Below, piece by piece: positions 50,299-58,401 of a stretch of DNA of 64,000 bases. The stretch lies in the NCBI RefSeq assembly GCF_900188005.1, contig NZ_FZNR01000027.1, positions 1 through 64,000 of the forward strand, written 5' to 3'. The notes beneath the pieces were generated by a model. It searched no databases. It had not been told where the DNA came from and saw only the letters and a list, made by a program, of their open reading frames with translations. Positions within the stretch are counted from its first letter, which is position 1. Every line of letters begins with the position of its first letter. Both the position numbers and the translations under genes were made by a program. This stretch comes from Actinoplanes regularis. GTDB lineage: Bacteria > Actinomycetota > Actinomycetes > Mycobacteriales > Micromonosporaceae.

Positions 50299-51543
50299 TC
50301 AGCCGGAATTCAGCTCCGCGAGCCGGGTCAGCAGCCGCTCGACCTCCCGCTCCGTGTTGTGGACGTGCAGGCTCACCCGTACCGAAGAGGTCTTCTCGCC
50401 CTGATCCCCCTGGCAGTGGCCGTCGGCCCGGACCAGGAAGCCATCCGTGGCCAGGATGAACCCGAGGTCGTTGGAGCCGATCTCCCGATGCCGGAACGTC
50501 ACGATCCCCTGCCGGCGCTGCACGACCGAGTCCGCGGCGAGGCTGGCCTGGCAGCCGAGCACCTCGTAGGCGTCCAGCTCCGACAGGCCCGCGGTGAGCC
50601 GGGCCGCGAGATCCCGGGTCCACCGGGCGATCCGGTCCACGCCGGCCGCCTCCAGCCAGTCCAGCGCCGCGGTCAGGCTGACGATGCCGCTGGTGTTCGG
50701 CGTACCGTGCCACCCGCCCGGCGCGAAGGACGGCCCGCGGCGGTCACGGGACCAGATCGCGCCGGTGCCGGGCAGTGCGAGGGCCTTGTGGCCGGAGAAG
50801 ACCAGGAAGTCCACGTCCAGCTCGGCGACGGAGACCGCCAGGTGACCGATGCTCTGCGCGGCGTCCAGGCAGATCGGCACGGCCGGGCCGGCGGCCGCGC
50901 GCAACCGCGCGACATGCATGTCGTTGCCGTAGACGTGGTGCACGTGGGTGGCCGCGATCATCCTGGTCCGCGGGGTGACCAGGTCCGCCAGCCGGGCGGC
51001 GTCGTAGTCGTGGGCCGCGTCGTAGGGCATGGCCAGCAGGGTGACGTGGTCGCCACGGGCCCGGGCCAGGGCGGCGGCCTCCCGCCAGGGCTCGATGTTC
51101 GCGCTGTGGTCGGCGTACGGAACCACGATCTCGTCACCGTCGCGCAGCTGCGGGGCGAGCCAGTCGCGGGCGACGGCGCGCAGGCCCTCGGTGGTGCCGC
51201 TGACGAAGTGCACGCCGGAGCGGTCCGGGTCCGGATCGCCGAGGAACTCACGCAGCCGGTCGCGGGCGCGCTCGACGCGGGCGGTGGTGCGGTTGGCCCA
51301 GGGGTACGTGCCCCGGCCGGCGTTGGCGTTCTCGCTGGTCAGATACGCGATGACGGCGTCGAGGACGGATTGTGGCTTCTGTGCGGTGGCGGCGTTGTCG
51401 AGGTAGGCGATCCCCGGGTTGGCGGTGACGATCGGGAACTGGGCGCGCAGGGCGCGCTGCCATTCACGCAGGCCGCTGAGGCCGGCTGATTCGCTCGCGA
51501 ACCTGCTCACCGGGCCGCTTGCCTCGTTAGCGAGCCCGCTCAT
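50299..51543 (-). CDS. SufS-like class V aminotransferase / cysteine desulfurase
   Basis: 414 residues from the ATG at 51543, which overlaps the preceding stop (ATGA). PLP fold type I: AYLDNAATAQKPQSVLDAV, SGTTEGLRAVAR, ICLDAAQSIGHL and the Schiff-base Lys in VFSGHKALALPG. RADGHCQ aligns with the catalytic Cys loop of SufS, and VSLHVHNTEREVERLL with its C-terminus. It should release sulfur from cysteine as an enzyme persulfide. Coupling to a rhodanese-bearing enzyme suggests a dedicated sulfur relay rather than Fe-S assembly, since no suf genes are near. Confidence 0.8.
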   Translation of the reverse strand: MSGLANEASGPVSRFASESAGLSGLREWQRALRAQFPIVTANPGIAYLDNAATAQKPQSVLDAVIAYLTSENANAGRGTYPWANRTTARVERARDRLREFLGDPDPDRSGVHFVSGTTEGLRAVARDWLAPQLRDGDEIVVPYADHSANIEPWREAAALARARGDHVTLLAMPYDAAHDYDAARLADLVTPRTRMIAATHVHHVYGNDMHVARLRAAAGPAVPICLDAAQSIGHLAVSVAELDVDFLVFSGHKALALPGTGAIWSRDRRGPSFAPGGWHGTPNTSGIVSLTAALDWLEAAGVDRIARWTRDLAARLTAGLSELDAYEVLGCQASLAADSVVQRRQGIVTFRHREIGSNDLGFILATDGFLVRADGHCQGDQGEKTSSVRVSLHVHNTEREVERLLTRLAELNSG

Positions 51544-52853
51544 CGGACCAGATCCAGACCCGCGTCGCGCCAGGCGATGATCCCGCCGTCGAGGGAGCGG
51601 GCGTCCGGGTGGCCCATCCGGGTGAGCAGGGCGGCGTACCTCGCCGACTTCTCCCCCACCGGGCAGACCAGCAGGACCGGACGGCGGCGGTCGAACGGCA
51701 GCCCGGCGTGCAGCAGCCCGGCGAGCACCTCGTCGACGAGGTTGACCGAACCGGCGAGGTGCAGCGCCTGATAGGCGTGCGGGCTGCGCAGGTCCACCAC
51801 CAGCGGATCCACCTCGAGGGCCCAGCGCTGGGCGGCGGCGGGCGCCAGCGCCGGGGCGGCGGCCACCTCGGCGTCGGTCAGGGTGCGGATGGAATTGCGC
51901 CGGGGCGGCCGGCCGAAGACCTCGGGGCGACGGTCCCGGACGTACGACAGGTAGCTCTCCACCCGGTCGCAGACGATGAAGACCGCCGTCTTCCTCTCGG
52001 TCAACCCCGCGTCGACGGTACGCAGATGGCGGACCGCGCCCTGGAACGCGCCGCCACCGGTCGGGCCGGTCAGGATGCCGCACCGGCGAACCAGGGTGAG
52101 CAGCCCGTCGATGGCGTCGTCCGCCGTGATCGTCGCCAGACAGTCGTAGACACCCGGATCGAAGAGTCCGACCTCGTACACCTCATCGATGGTGCGGATC
52201 CCCGGGATGAAGTCGCTCTTGGCGCCGACCAGGCCGACCACCTCGACGTCCGGGTTGTGCCGGCGCAGCACCCGGGCCACGCCGGTGGACGAGCCGGCCG
52301 TGCCGACGCAGGCGATGAAGTAGTCGGGGGCGCGGCCGTCCAGGTCCTTGACGATCTCCGGCCCGGTGCCGTGCACGTGGGCCTCCACGTTGAGCTCGTT
52401 GAAGTACTGGTCGGTGTGCAGGTAGCCGCCACCGGCCCCGGCGAGCTCGCGGTACATCCGGGTGAGCGGGTCGTCGGTGTCGGTCGGGTCCAGGCACTCG
52501 GACCGGCCGGGCAGCTCGTCGATCTCCGCGCCGAGCAGCAACAGCAGTTCCTTGATCTCGGGGACCTTCATCCGGTTGGTGACGCTCCTGAACGGCCGGC
52601 CGTGCATGCCGGCGAGCAGCGCGAGAGCCTTGGCGGTGTTGCCGCTGGAGAGCTCGACCACGGTGTCGCCGGGCGCCCCTCGCGCCAGCAGCGGGCGGGC
52701 CATCTGCCAGGCGGCGCGGTCCTTCACCGAACCGAACGGGTTGAGCAGCTCCAGTTTCGCGTACAGGTCGATGTTCTCGAGGCCGTGCACGGCCGGGTCG
52801 AGGCGCACGAGGGGCGTGTCACCGATCGCCTCGGTGATGTCGTCGAGTCTCAC
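51540..52853 (-). CDS. Cysteine synthase-like PLP enzyme fused to a rhodanese domain
   Basis: 437 residues from the GTG at 52853 with AGGAGG upstream; it overlaps the preceding stop (GTGA). Residues 1-310 are a fold type II enzyme: IGDTPLVRLD, NPFGSVKDRAAWQM (PLP Lys), VELSSGNTAKALALL, ACVGTAGSSTGVARVL, GPTGGGAF. Residues 330-437 are a rhodanese domain (LVVDLRSPHAYQALHLAGSVN) with active-loop Cys LLVCPVGEKSARYAALL. Relatives make cysteine or 2,3-diaminopropionate from activated serine. The fused rhodanese suggests that persulfide sulfur is the nucleophile. Confidence 0.82.
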   Translation of the reverse strand: MRLDDITEAIGDTPLVRLDPAVHGLENIDLYAKLELLNPFGSVKDRAAWQMARPLLARGAPGDTVVELSSGNTAKALALLAGMHGRPFRSVTNRMKVPEIKELLLLLGAEIDELPGRSECLDPTDTDDPLTRMYRELAGAGGGYLHTDQYFNELNVEAHVHGTGPEIVKDLDGRAPDYFIACVGTAGSSTGVARVLRRHNPDVEVVGLVGAKSDFIPGIRTIDEVYEVGLFDPGVYDCLATITADDAIDGLLTLVRRCGILTGPTGGGAFQGAVRHLRTVDAGLTERKTAVFIVCDRVESYLSYVRDRRPEVFGRPPRRNSIRTLTDAEVAAAPALAPAAAQRWALEVDPLVVDLRSPHAYQALHLAGSVNLVDEVLAGLLHAGLPFDRRRPVLLVCPVGEKSARYAALLTRMGHPDARSLDGGIIAWRDAGLDLVR

Positions 52854-54292
52854 GAAACCTCCTGTCGTGGGTGGACAGGCCAGTACTGCTCGTCGAGGCA
52901 CCATCGGCGGACGCCGCCGGTCCGGTAGACCGCGACCTTGCGGGCGACCGGCTGGTGCAGGGCGCGCGTCGCGCTGAAGTCCATGAAGTAGCCGGCCGTG
53001 TTGACGAACGCGAGCAGGTCGCCGGGGCGGGGCACCACCGGCAGGTACACCTTGCGGCGGGTGATCAGATCCGTCTCCAGGCAGAGATTGCCGAGCAGGT
53101 AGACCCCGGCGGGACCGGCACGGCGGTCCCCCGCGCGGGGCAGGACCACCGGGTCCATCAGCACGCCGTGCTCCTCGAGGCTGACGTCGCGGGCGTTGAT
53201 GTCGAGCTGGACCAGGATCTCGTCGTCCCGGCGCAGGACGGAGACGACCCGCGCCAGGATGAGGCCGCACTGGTCGAGCAGGGCGCGGCCGGGCTCGACG
53301 TCGAGGTCGTACATGTGGTCCAGCAGCAGCTCGCCGAGCGGCCGGCCGCGCTCCGGGGCGGGGGTGCCGAGCAGCCGGTCCAGGTAGGCGGCCCCGGACA
53401 CCGGCCGGTATCCCGGGTAGAGCGCGAGGCTGCCGCGCAGGGTGCCCCCCTCGGCGCGCAGGCCGTAGCCGTGACCGTGCCAGGTCATCGGCGCCCGGCG
53501 GCCGAGCACGGCCTGCCCGAGCTCGGTGGTGTACCGATCCCACTCGACGCGGTCGGCCAGGTAGCTGACGCCGAAGCCGCCACCGATGTCCAGCGACCGG
53601 GGCCGGAGCCCGCGGGTCCGGCACTCGTCCAGGGCGGTCAGGCAGTTCTCCAGGGCGACCGCCTTCTCCGGCAGCCCGATCGTGTCCAGGTGGTAGGCCA
53701 CCCCGGTCAGCGCCAGCTGGTCGGCGCGCTTCTCCAGCAGGTCGAGCAGGTCGGGCAGCTCGCCGGTGGGGGTGCCGAAGCGGCTGCCACGGGTCAGCAG
53801 ACGCACCCCGGGCGAGGCGAAGCCGGACAGTCGCAGGCTGACCGGGACCCGGGGCAGCCGGTGGCCGGCCACGATGCCGGCGAGCTCGGCCAACTCGTCG
53901 TGGGAGTCGGCGCTGACCGTCGCCCCGGCGCGGGCCGCCAGCCAGAGGAATTCGCGGTTCTTCGGACCGGTGGCGACGATTCGGTCCGGGGTGAATCCGG
54001 CGCCCAGTGCGTGCTGCAACTCGCCGAGCGAGGCGACGTCGACGCCGGTGTCGCCGGCGGCGAGTTCGCGTAGCAGAGCGCTGGATCGATTGGCCTTGTG
54101 CGCGTAGTAGAGGCGGCCGGACAGGTGATGCCGGCGGTACGTCTCGCGGAAGGCGGTGACGTTTTTCGTGACCTGTTGCGGCAGGACCAGGGCGAGTGGC
54201 GAGCCCAGGGCGTCGAGCAGTTGGGCCAGAAAGTCACGGTCGTCGAGGAGGGACTGGATGATCGGATCGATTCTCGGCGTCAGATTGAGCAT
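52850..54292 (-). CDS. Y4yA-like PLP fold type III decarboxylase
   Basis: 480 residues from the ATG at 54292 (GGGAGA upstream). The alanine-racemase-like barrel starts with GRLYYAHKANRSSALLREL, whose Lys binds PLP. GVDVASLGELQHAL, VAYHLDTIGLP, LDIGGGFGVSYL (phosphate loop) and a C-terminal domain with GNLCLETDLITRR and FVNTAGYFMDFSAT (the Cys and Tyr regions used in diaminopimelate/ornithine decarboxylases) follow. It is the first gene of the coupled leftward operon. The amino acid decarboxylated is unknown. Confidence 0.8.
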   Translation of the reverse strand: MLNLTPRIDPIIQSLLDDRDFLAQLLDALGSPLALVLPQQVTKNVTAFRETYRRHHLSGRLYYAHKANRSSALLRELAAGDTGVDVASLGELQHALGAGFTPDRIVATGPKNREFLWLAARAGATVSADSHDELAELAGIVAGHRLPRVPVSLRLSGFASPGVRLLTRGSRFGTPTGELPDLLDLLEKRADQLALTGVAYHLDTIGLPEKAVALENCLTALDECRTRGLRPRSLDIGGGFGVSYLADRVEWDRYTTELGQAVLGRRAPMTWHGHGYGLRAEGGTLRGSLALYPGYRPVSGAAYLDRLLGTPAPERGRPLGELLLDHMYDLDVEPGRALLDQCGLILARVVSVLRRDDEILVQLDINARDVSLEEHGVLMDPVVLPRAGDRRAGPAGVYLLGNLCLETDLITRRKVYLPVVPRPGDLLAFVNTAGYFMDFSATRALHQPVARKVAVYRTGGVRRWCLDEQYWPVHPRQEVS

Positions 54293-54331
54293 CTGCGTCT
54301 CCCGATTTCTCCGGCGTATTTTCAACGTAAC

Positions 54332-54346
54332 TGACAACGGGTTTCA
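54332..54346. promoter_or_regulatory. Zur-like box, copy 2, in the divergent promoter
   Basis: TGACAACGGGTTTCA is an imperfect inverted repeat that matches the pattern TGAAAACGATTTTCA at 12 of 15 positions. It lies 40 bases before the decarboxylase operon and 153 bases before the divergent exporter. The 54293-54498 region is otherwise A+T-rich, with a CGTACGTACGTAC run at 54473-54485. Confidence 0.35.
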
Positions 54347-54498
54347 TCGCCAGGGCCGAGAACGGGGGAAAATCATGTCAATGGTTCTGTCCGAGATTCG
54401 GCAAGGGCAATTGTTTATATGAGCTTCCTCGAATTCATTCATTTCCCTCCGCTCCGCGCCAACTTGCAAACCGTACGTACGTACTGTTGGATGGGGGC

Positions 54499-55695
54499 AT
54501 GCGCGTGCTCCTCCTCGCCACCCTGGTCAACGCGTTCGGCAACGGCGCCTACCTGACCACCAGCGTGCTGTTCCTGACCACGGTCGCCGGCCTCAGCCCC
54601 GCGATGATCGCCATCGGACTCAGCGCCGGAGCCGTCGCCGGAGTGCTGGCGATGACGCCGCTCGGCTACGTCGCCGACCGCTACGGGCCGAAGCGGCTGT
54701 CGCTACTGTCCATGATCGTGCTCGCCGGGGCGTACACCGCGCTGCTCGCGGTGCACTCGATCCTCCCGTTCGCCCTGCTCTCCTGCGTCATCGCGGTCGC
54801 CACCGCACTCGTCAAGGGCGCCAACGGAGCCCTCGCCGCCGGGGCGGTGCCGGCCGCCGACCGGTTGCGGGTGCGGGCGAAGCTGCGCAGCATGATCAAC
54901 GCGGGGATGGGTCTCGGCACGCTCGCCGGCAGCCTTCCCCTGCTGATCAAAACCGATTCCGGGTACGTCGTCATCCTGCTCGTCAACGCCGCGAGCTTCC
55001 TCGTCGCGGCCGCCCTGCTGACCCGCGCCCCGGCCGTCCCGCCACAGGTCACGCCCGCCGGCGGGCCGCGCCTGGTCGCCCTGCGCGACCGGCCCTTCCT
55101 GGCCTTCGCGGCGCTGGACGGCCTGCTCTCCAGCACGTACAACGACCTGCTCGGCATCGGCCTGCCACTATGGCTGGCCACCGGTGCGCACGCGCCGCTC
55201 TGGCTGATCTCGGTAGCCTTGGTGATCAACACGGTCGGCTGTGTACTGCTGCAGGTCCGCATGTCCCGGGGCGTGCACGGGCTGGCCGCGGCACGCCGCT
55301 CGGCACTGCGCGGCGCGGTCGTGGTCGCGCTCGCCTGCGCGGTGTTCGCGGCCACCGCGGGCCGGTCGCCGTGGGCCGCCGGAACACTGATCGGCGTGGC
55401 CGCGGTCGTTCACGTCCTGGGCGAGGTGTGGCTGTCGACCGGGAGCTGGGGGATCGTGTTCGAACTCGCGCCGACCTGGGCGCAGGGGCAGTACCAGGGG
55501 ACGTACTTCGCGGGCCGTGGCATCGGCGACATGATCGCGCCGCCGCTGGTCACGGCTTGCGTGCTGGGTCTGCACTCCGGTGGCTGGCTGCTGCTCGGGG
55601 CGCTTTTCGTACTCGGTGGGTTGCTCTACATTCCGGTCACCCGCTGGGCCGCCGCCACCCGTCCCGCTGCCCGCCCCGAGCCTGTTCGCGTCTGA
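54499..55695 (+). CDS. MFS exporter divergent from the sulfur/PLP operon
   Basis: 398 residues from the ATG at 54499 (GATGGGGG upstream; a TTG at 54487 is less likely). Twelve membrane helices are predicted, with motif A in loop 2-3 (TPLGYVADRYGPKRLSLLS). It resembles small drug or siderophore exporters. Its divergence from the decarboxylase operon, with a shared control region, suggests that it exports the operon product. Confidence 0.82.
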   Translation: MRVLLLATLVNAFGNGAYLTTSVLFLTTVAGLSPAMIAIGLSAGAVAGVLAMTPLGYVADRYGPKRLSLLSMIVLAGAYTALLAVHSILPFALLSCVIAVATALVKGANGALAAGAVPAADRLRVRAKLRSMINAGMGLGTLAGSLPLLIKTDSGYVVILLVNAASFLVAAALLTRAPAVPPQVTPAGGPRLVALRDRPFLAFAALDGLLSSTYNDLLGIGLPLWLATGAHAPLWLISVALVINTVGCVLLQVRMSRGVHGLAAARRSALRGAVVVALACAVFAATAGRSPWAAGTLIGVAAVVHVLGEVWLSTGSWGIVFELAPTWAQGQYQGTYFAGRGIGDMIAPPLVTACVLGLHSGGWLLLGALFVLGGLLYIPVTRWAAATRPAARPEPVRV

Positions 55696-55754
55696 TCAGC
55701 CCGCGGCCCGACCGGCCTCCACAGTGCCGTCAACGCCCTCGACACCACCACCCG

Positions 55755-55875
55755 AACCAGCTGGCCCACACAGGCCGTATCGAAACCGCCGGTACCCCCC
55801 AACCAGCTGTGGCCCACACGGGGCATCAGAGCCGCCGGCACCACCACCCAAACCAGCCGGACCACACGGTCTCAG
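55755..55875. repeat. Three imperfect 46-49-bp direct repeats
   Basis: Units start AACCAGCTGGCCCACAC (55755), AACCAGCTGTGGCCCACAC (55801) and AACCAGCCGGACCACAC (55851), each followed by a GCCGCCGG-type segment. They lead directly into the dispersed element. Confidence 0.6.
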
Positions 55876-56146
55876 CAAACATGCCCATCCCCGAACCGCA
55901 GGCGGCAGCCGAGAGAGGGACCGAAGGCAGCCTGTGGCTGGCAAGCATCGGCGCCCACCCCCAAACCGCAAGCGGCGGCCGGGACAGCGACCGAAGCGAA
56001 CGATGGCTGGCGAGCACCAGCGCCCACCCGCAAACAGCAGGCAGCGGCCGGGACGGTGACCAGGAGCAGACAATGGCTGGTCAGCATCAGCAGCGGCGCT
56101 GCGGGTGCGACGCATGAGAACCTACGCAACGTGGCGTTGCTGCCAG
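55869..56146. repeat. Dispersed repeat element, copy B (about 70-bp units)
   Basis: Three units of the pattern found at 16421-16822 (for example AACCGCAAGCGGCGGCCGGG, then ACAGCGACCGAAGCGAACG, then TGGCTGGCGAGCACCAGCG) end with GGGTGCGACGCATGA (56103-56117) and TACGCAACGTGGCGTTG (56123-56139). Both end blocks match copy A (13/15 and 13/17). No gene is present between 55696 and 56352. Confidence 0.75.
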
Positions 56147-56171
56147 TCGGGCCGGCTCGCGTGGTGCCATC

Positions 56172-56395
56172 GGGATAGCGTTCATCACTACTGGGGCCGG
56201 CTCGGTCGCGGTCGCTCCGGGATGTGGAGGCGGTGCCGGATCAGTGGCCGGTGCACTCCAGGGACCAGTCGTCGGCGCCGCGCGGGACAGCGTTCATCAC
56301 CACCGGGACCGGCTCGGTCGCGGTCGCTCCGGGGCGTGGAGGCGGTGCCGGATCAGTGGCCGGTGCACTCCAGGGACCAGTCGTCGGCACCGCGG
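56172..56395 (-). repeat. Two 112-bp tandem copies of the pectinesterase 3' end
   Basis: The unit containing the last codons and stop of the pectinesterase gene plus about 70 downstream bases is repeated once with exact 112-bp offset (for example the stop TCA at 56353 and at 56241). The second copy still reads GADDWSLECTGH and a stop. Identity is above 90%. Confidence 0.9.
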
Positions 56396-57408
56396 AGGAA
56401 GTCGGCGATCTCGGTCGTGGCGGCTTCGTCGCGGGTGAGTTGGGGACGGTCCGGGGTGACGAGCGCACCGGGCCCGAAGTTGCGGTGTTCGGCGAGGCGG
56501 GCCTCGGCCCAGGGCCAGGTGCCGAAGTCACTCCAGGCCGTGGCGCCGATGTGCGCGCCGATCCAGGACTCGCGGATGATCGTCTGGCCGACGGCGTTCG
56601 GATCGTTGCTCGGGTGCCAGGGCCGGCCCAGGTACACCGTCGCGGCGGGGGCGTCGGAGGTGAGGCGGCAACGGCTGAAGAGCAGGCCGTGCGGGTTGCC
56701 GAGGTCGGTGCTGGGTGCGGTGACGTAGCCGTTGGGGCTGGTGCCGCGGTCGAGGGAGTGGACGCGGCACCGGTCGAGGACCGCCGTGGCCCGGCCGAAG
56801 ATGAAGTCGACGTCGCCCTCGACGTAGCAGTCGCGCAGGTACGCGCGGGCGATGACGCCGGCCGCGGTGCTGTTGAGGTAGAGGGTGTCCTGGTTCGCGA
56901 GGAACCGGACGCGGTCGAAGACCAGCCGGTCGGCGCGGGTCAGCACGGCGACCGCCTGCCGGTTGGCGATCTCCGGGTGGGCGGCCTCGTCGAAGAGGTT
57001 GGCGAAGGTCAGGTTCGTCGCCCGGAAGTCGGCGCCGTTGAGCGTGACCGAGGCGCTGCCGGAGGTGCCCCACGGGGTGCCGTCGGGCTTGAGGGTGCCG
57101 TTGGCGCGGTCGTCGGCGATCACGACGTCGGCCGGGGCGCGGCCGAGGCCGCGCAGTTCGAGGAAGGTCTTTCCGGCGGGGACGATGACCTGGCCGAGGT
57201 AGGTGCCGGGACGAACCCCGATGACGTACGGGGTGGTGGCACCGGACGGCGCGGCGTCGATCGCGGCCTGGATGGTGGTGAAGTCGCCGGCCCCCTCCGC
57301 GGCGACGATCAGGTCGAGCTTCGGGTGCGCCGCGGCCGGGCCGGACCAGGCGACCGTCGCTCCGGCGCCGAGGGCTGCGGTGAATTCGAGGAAGGTACGC
57401 CGGCGCAT
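56353..57408 (-). CDS. Secreted pectinesterase (carbohydrate esterase 8)
   Basis: 351 residues from the ATG at 57408 (AGGAGG upstream). The N-terminus RRRTFLEFTAALGAGATVAW looks like a Tat signal. Family signatures follow in order: FTTIQAAIDAAP, the QDTLYLNS site, the catalytic DFIFGRATAV and YLGRPWHPSND. The enzyme de-methylesterifies pectin outside the cell. It is divergent from the GH12 glucanase gene across a region with a LacI-type palindrome. Its 3' end is tandemly duplicated. Confidence 0.88.
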   Translation of the reverse strand: MRRRTFLEFTAALGAGATVAWSGPAAAHPKLDLIVAAEGAGDFTTIQAAIDAAPSGATTPYVIGVRPGTYLGQVIVPAGKTFLELRGLGRAPADVVIADDRANGTLKPDGTPWGTSGSASVTLNGADFRATNLTFANLFDEAAHPEIANRQAVAVLTRADRLVFDRVRFLANQDTLYLNSTAAGVIARAYLRDCYVEGDVDFIFGRATAVLDRCRVHSLDRGTSPNGYVTAPSTDLGNPHGLLFSRCRLTSDAPAATVYLGRPWHPSNDPNAVGQTIIRESWIGAHIGATAWSDFGTWPWAEARLAEHRNFGPGALVTPDRPQLTRDEAATTEIADFLRGADDWSLECTGH

Positions 57409-57590
57409 CAGAGCCTCCTGGCCTAGCAGGGGGAAAGGGCTTTCCTCCGGGCACCGTAGACGCACCGATCCAGGCTCGTCAATCCTCCGCTCGGTAACAC
57501 GCCGGCAATCGATGTGTTGCGCATGACGGACCGGGCCCCTAGTTTGAGGGGCGGATAAAATCGAACAGCGCCGATGACTCATCCCCCACT

Positions 57591-57606
57591 GTCGAAGCGC
57601 TTCGAC
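57591..57606. promoter_or_regulatory. Perfect 16-bp palindrome, LacI-type operator
   Basis: GTCGAAGCGCTTCGAC is centred between the divergent pectinesterase and GH12 genes, 42 bases before the latter. The central GAAGCGCTTC is typical of LacI-family operators such as CebR sites in cellulolytic actinomycetes. Confidence 0.6.
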
Positions 57607-57647
57607 GAGTCGAGCACCGGCGCTGCCGTCCCCCAAGGAGGCGCTCC

Positions 57648-58337
57648 ATGCGCAAACTACGGATCATGCTGCCCCTGTGGCTCGCCGCCGCACTGCTGCT
57701 CGTCGCACCCCAGGCCGCGCACGCCGCGGTCTGGGGATCGTCCGACCAGTGGGCGACCTGGACGAACGGCGGCTACACGCTCTACAACAACATCTGGGGC
57801 AGCGGCGCGGGCCCCCAGAGCATCTGGGCGAACTCTTACAGCAACTGGGGCGTCTGGGCCAACCACCCGAACACCGGCGGGGTGAAGTCGTACCCGAACG
57901 CCAGCAAGAGCGTGAACAAGAAGCTCAGCGCACTGGGCAGCGCCACCAGCAGCTTCAACGTGACCGTGCCGGGCAGCGGGGCGTACACCACGGCGTACGA
58001 CATCTGGGCGAACAACAACGCGTACGAGATCATGCTGTGGATGAACAAGCAGGGCGCGGTCGGCCCGCTCGGCTCCCTGCAGACCACCGCGACGGTGGGC
58101 GGCCACACCTGGAGCGTCTACCGCGGATCGAACGGCGCGAACGCGGTGTTCTCGTTCGTCCGCAGCGGTAACACCAGCTCCGGCACGGTCGACATCAAGG
58201 CGATCATGAGCTGGATCAAGAATCGGGGCTGGTTCGGCGACGTCACGCTGGGCAACATCCAGTTCGGGTACGAGATCACGTCCTCCAGTGGCGGCCTGAA
58301 CTTCATCACCAACAGTTACTCCGCCTCGGCGAGCTGA
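57648..58337 (+). CDS. Secreted GH12 endoglucanase/xyloglucanase
   Basis: 229 residues from the ATG at 57648 (AAGGAGG upstream). The signal peptide is 1-27. The GH12 jelly-roll is complete: YTLYNNIWGSGAGPQSIW, AYDIWANNNAYEIMLWMN with the nucleophile Glu, and GNIQFGYEITSSSGGL with the acid/base Glu. There is no binding module. It should cut beta-1,4-glucan or xyloglucan outside the cell. Control through the upstream palindrome is likely. Confidence 0.88.
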   Translation: MRKLRIMLPLWLAAALLLVAPQAAHAAVWGSSDQWATWTNGGYTLYNNIWGSGAGPQSIWANSYSNWGVWANHPNTGGVKSYPNASKSVNKKLSALGSATSSFNVTVPGSGAYTTAYDIWANNNAYEIMLWMNKQGAVGPLGSLQTTATVGGHTWSVYRGSNGANAVFSFVRSGNTSSGTVDIKAIMSWIKNRGWFGDVTLGNIQFGYEITSSSGGLNFITNSYSASAS

Positions 58338-58401
58338 CCGCCTCCCGTCTCGGCCCGCTCTCAGGACACCTCCCGGGAGCCAGCGCCAGACGCTGTACGT
58401 T

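Noticed and set aside
56224-57426. Rightward 400-codon frame opposite the pectinesterase gene
   Set aside because: Antisense shadow, Gly/Val/Asp-rich without motifs; the leftward frame has all pectinesterase signatures.
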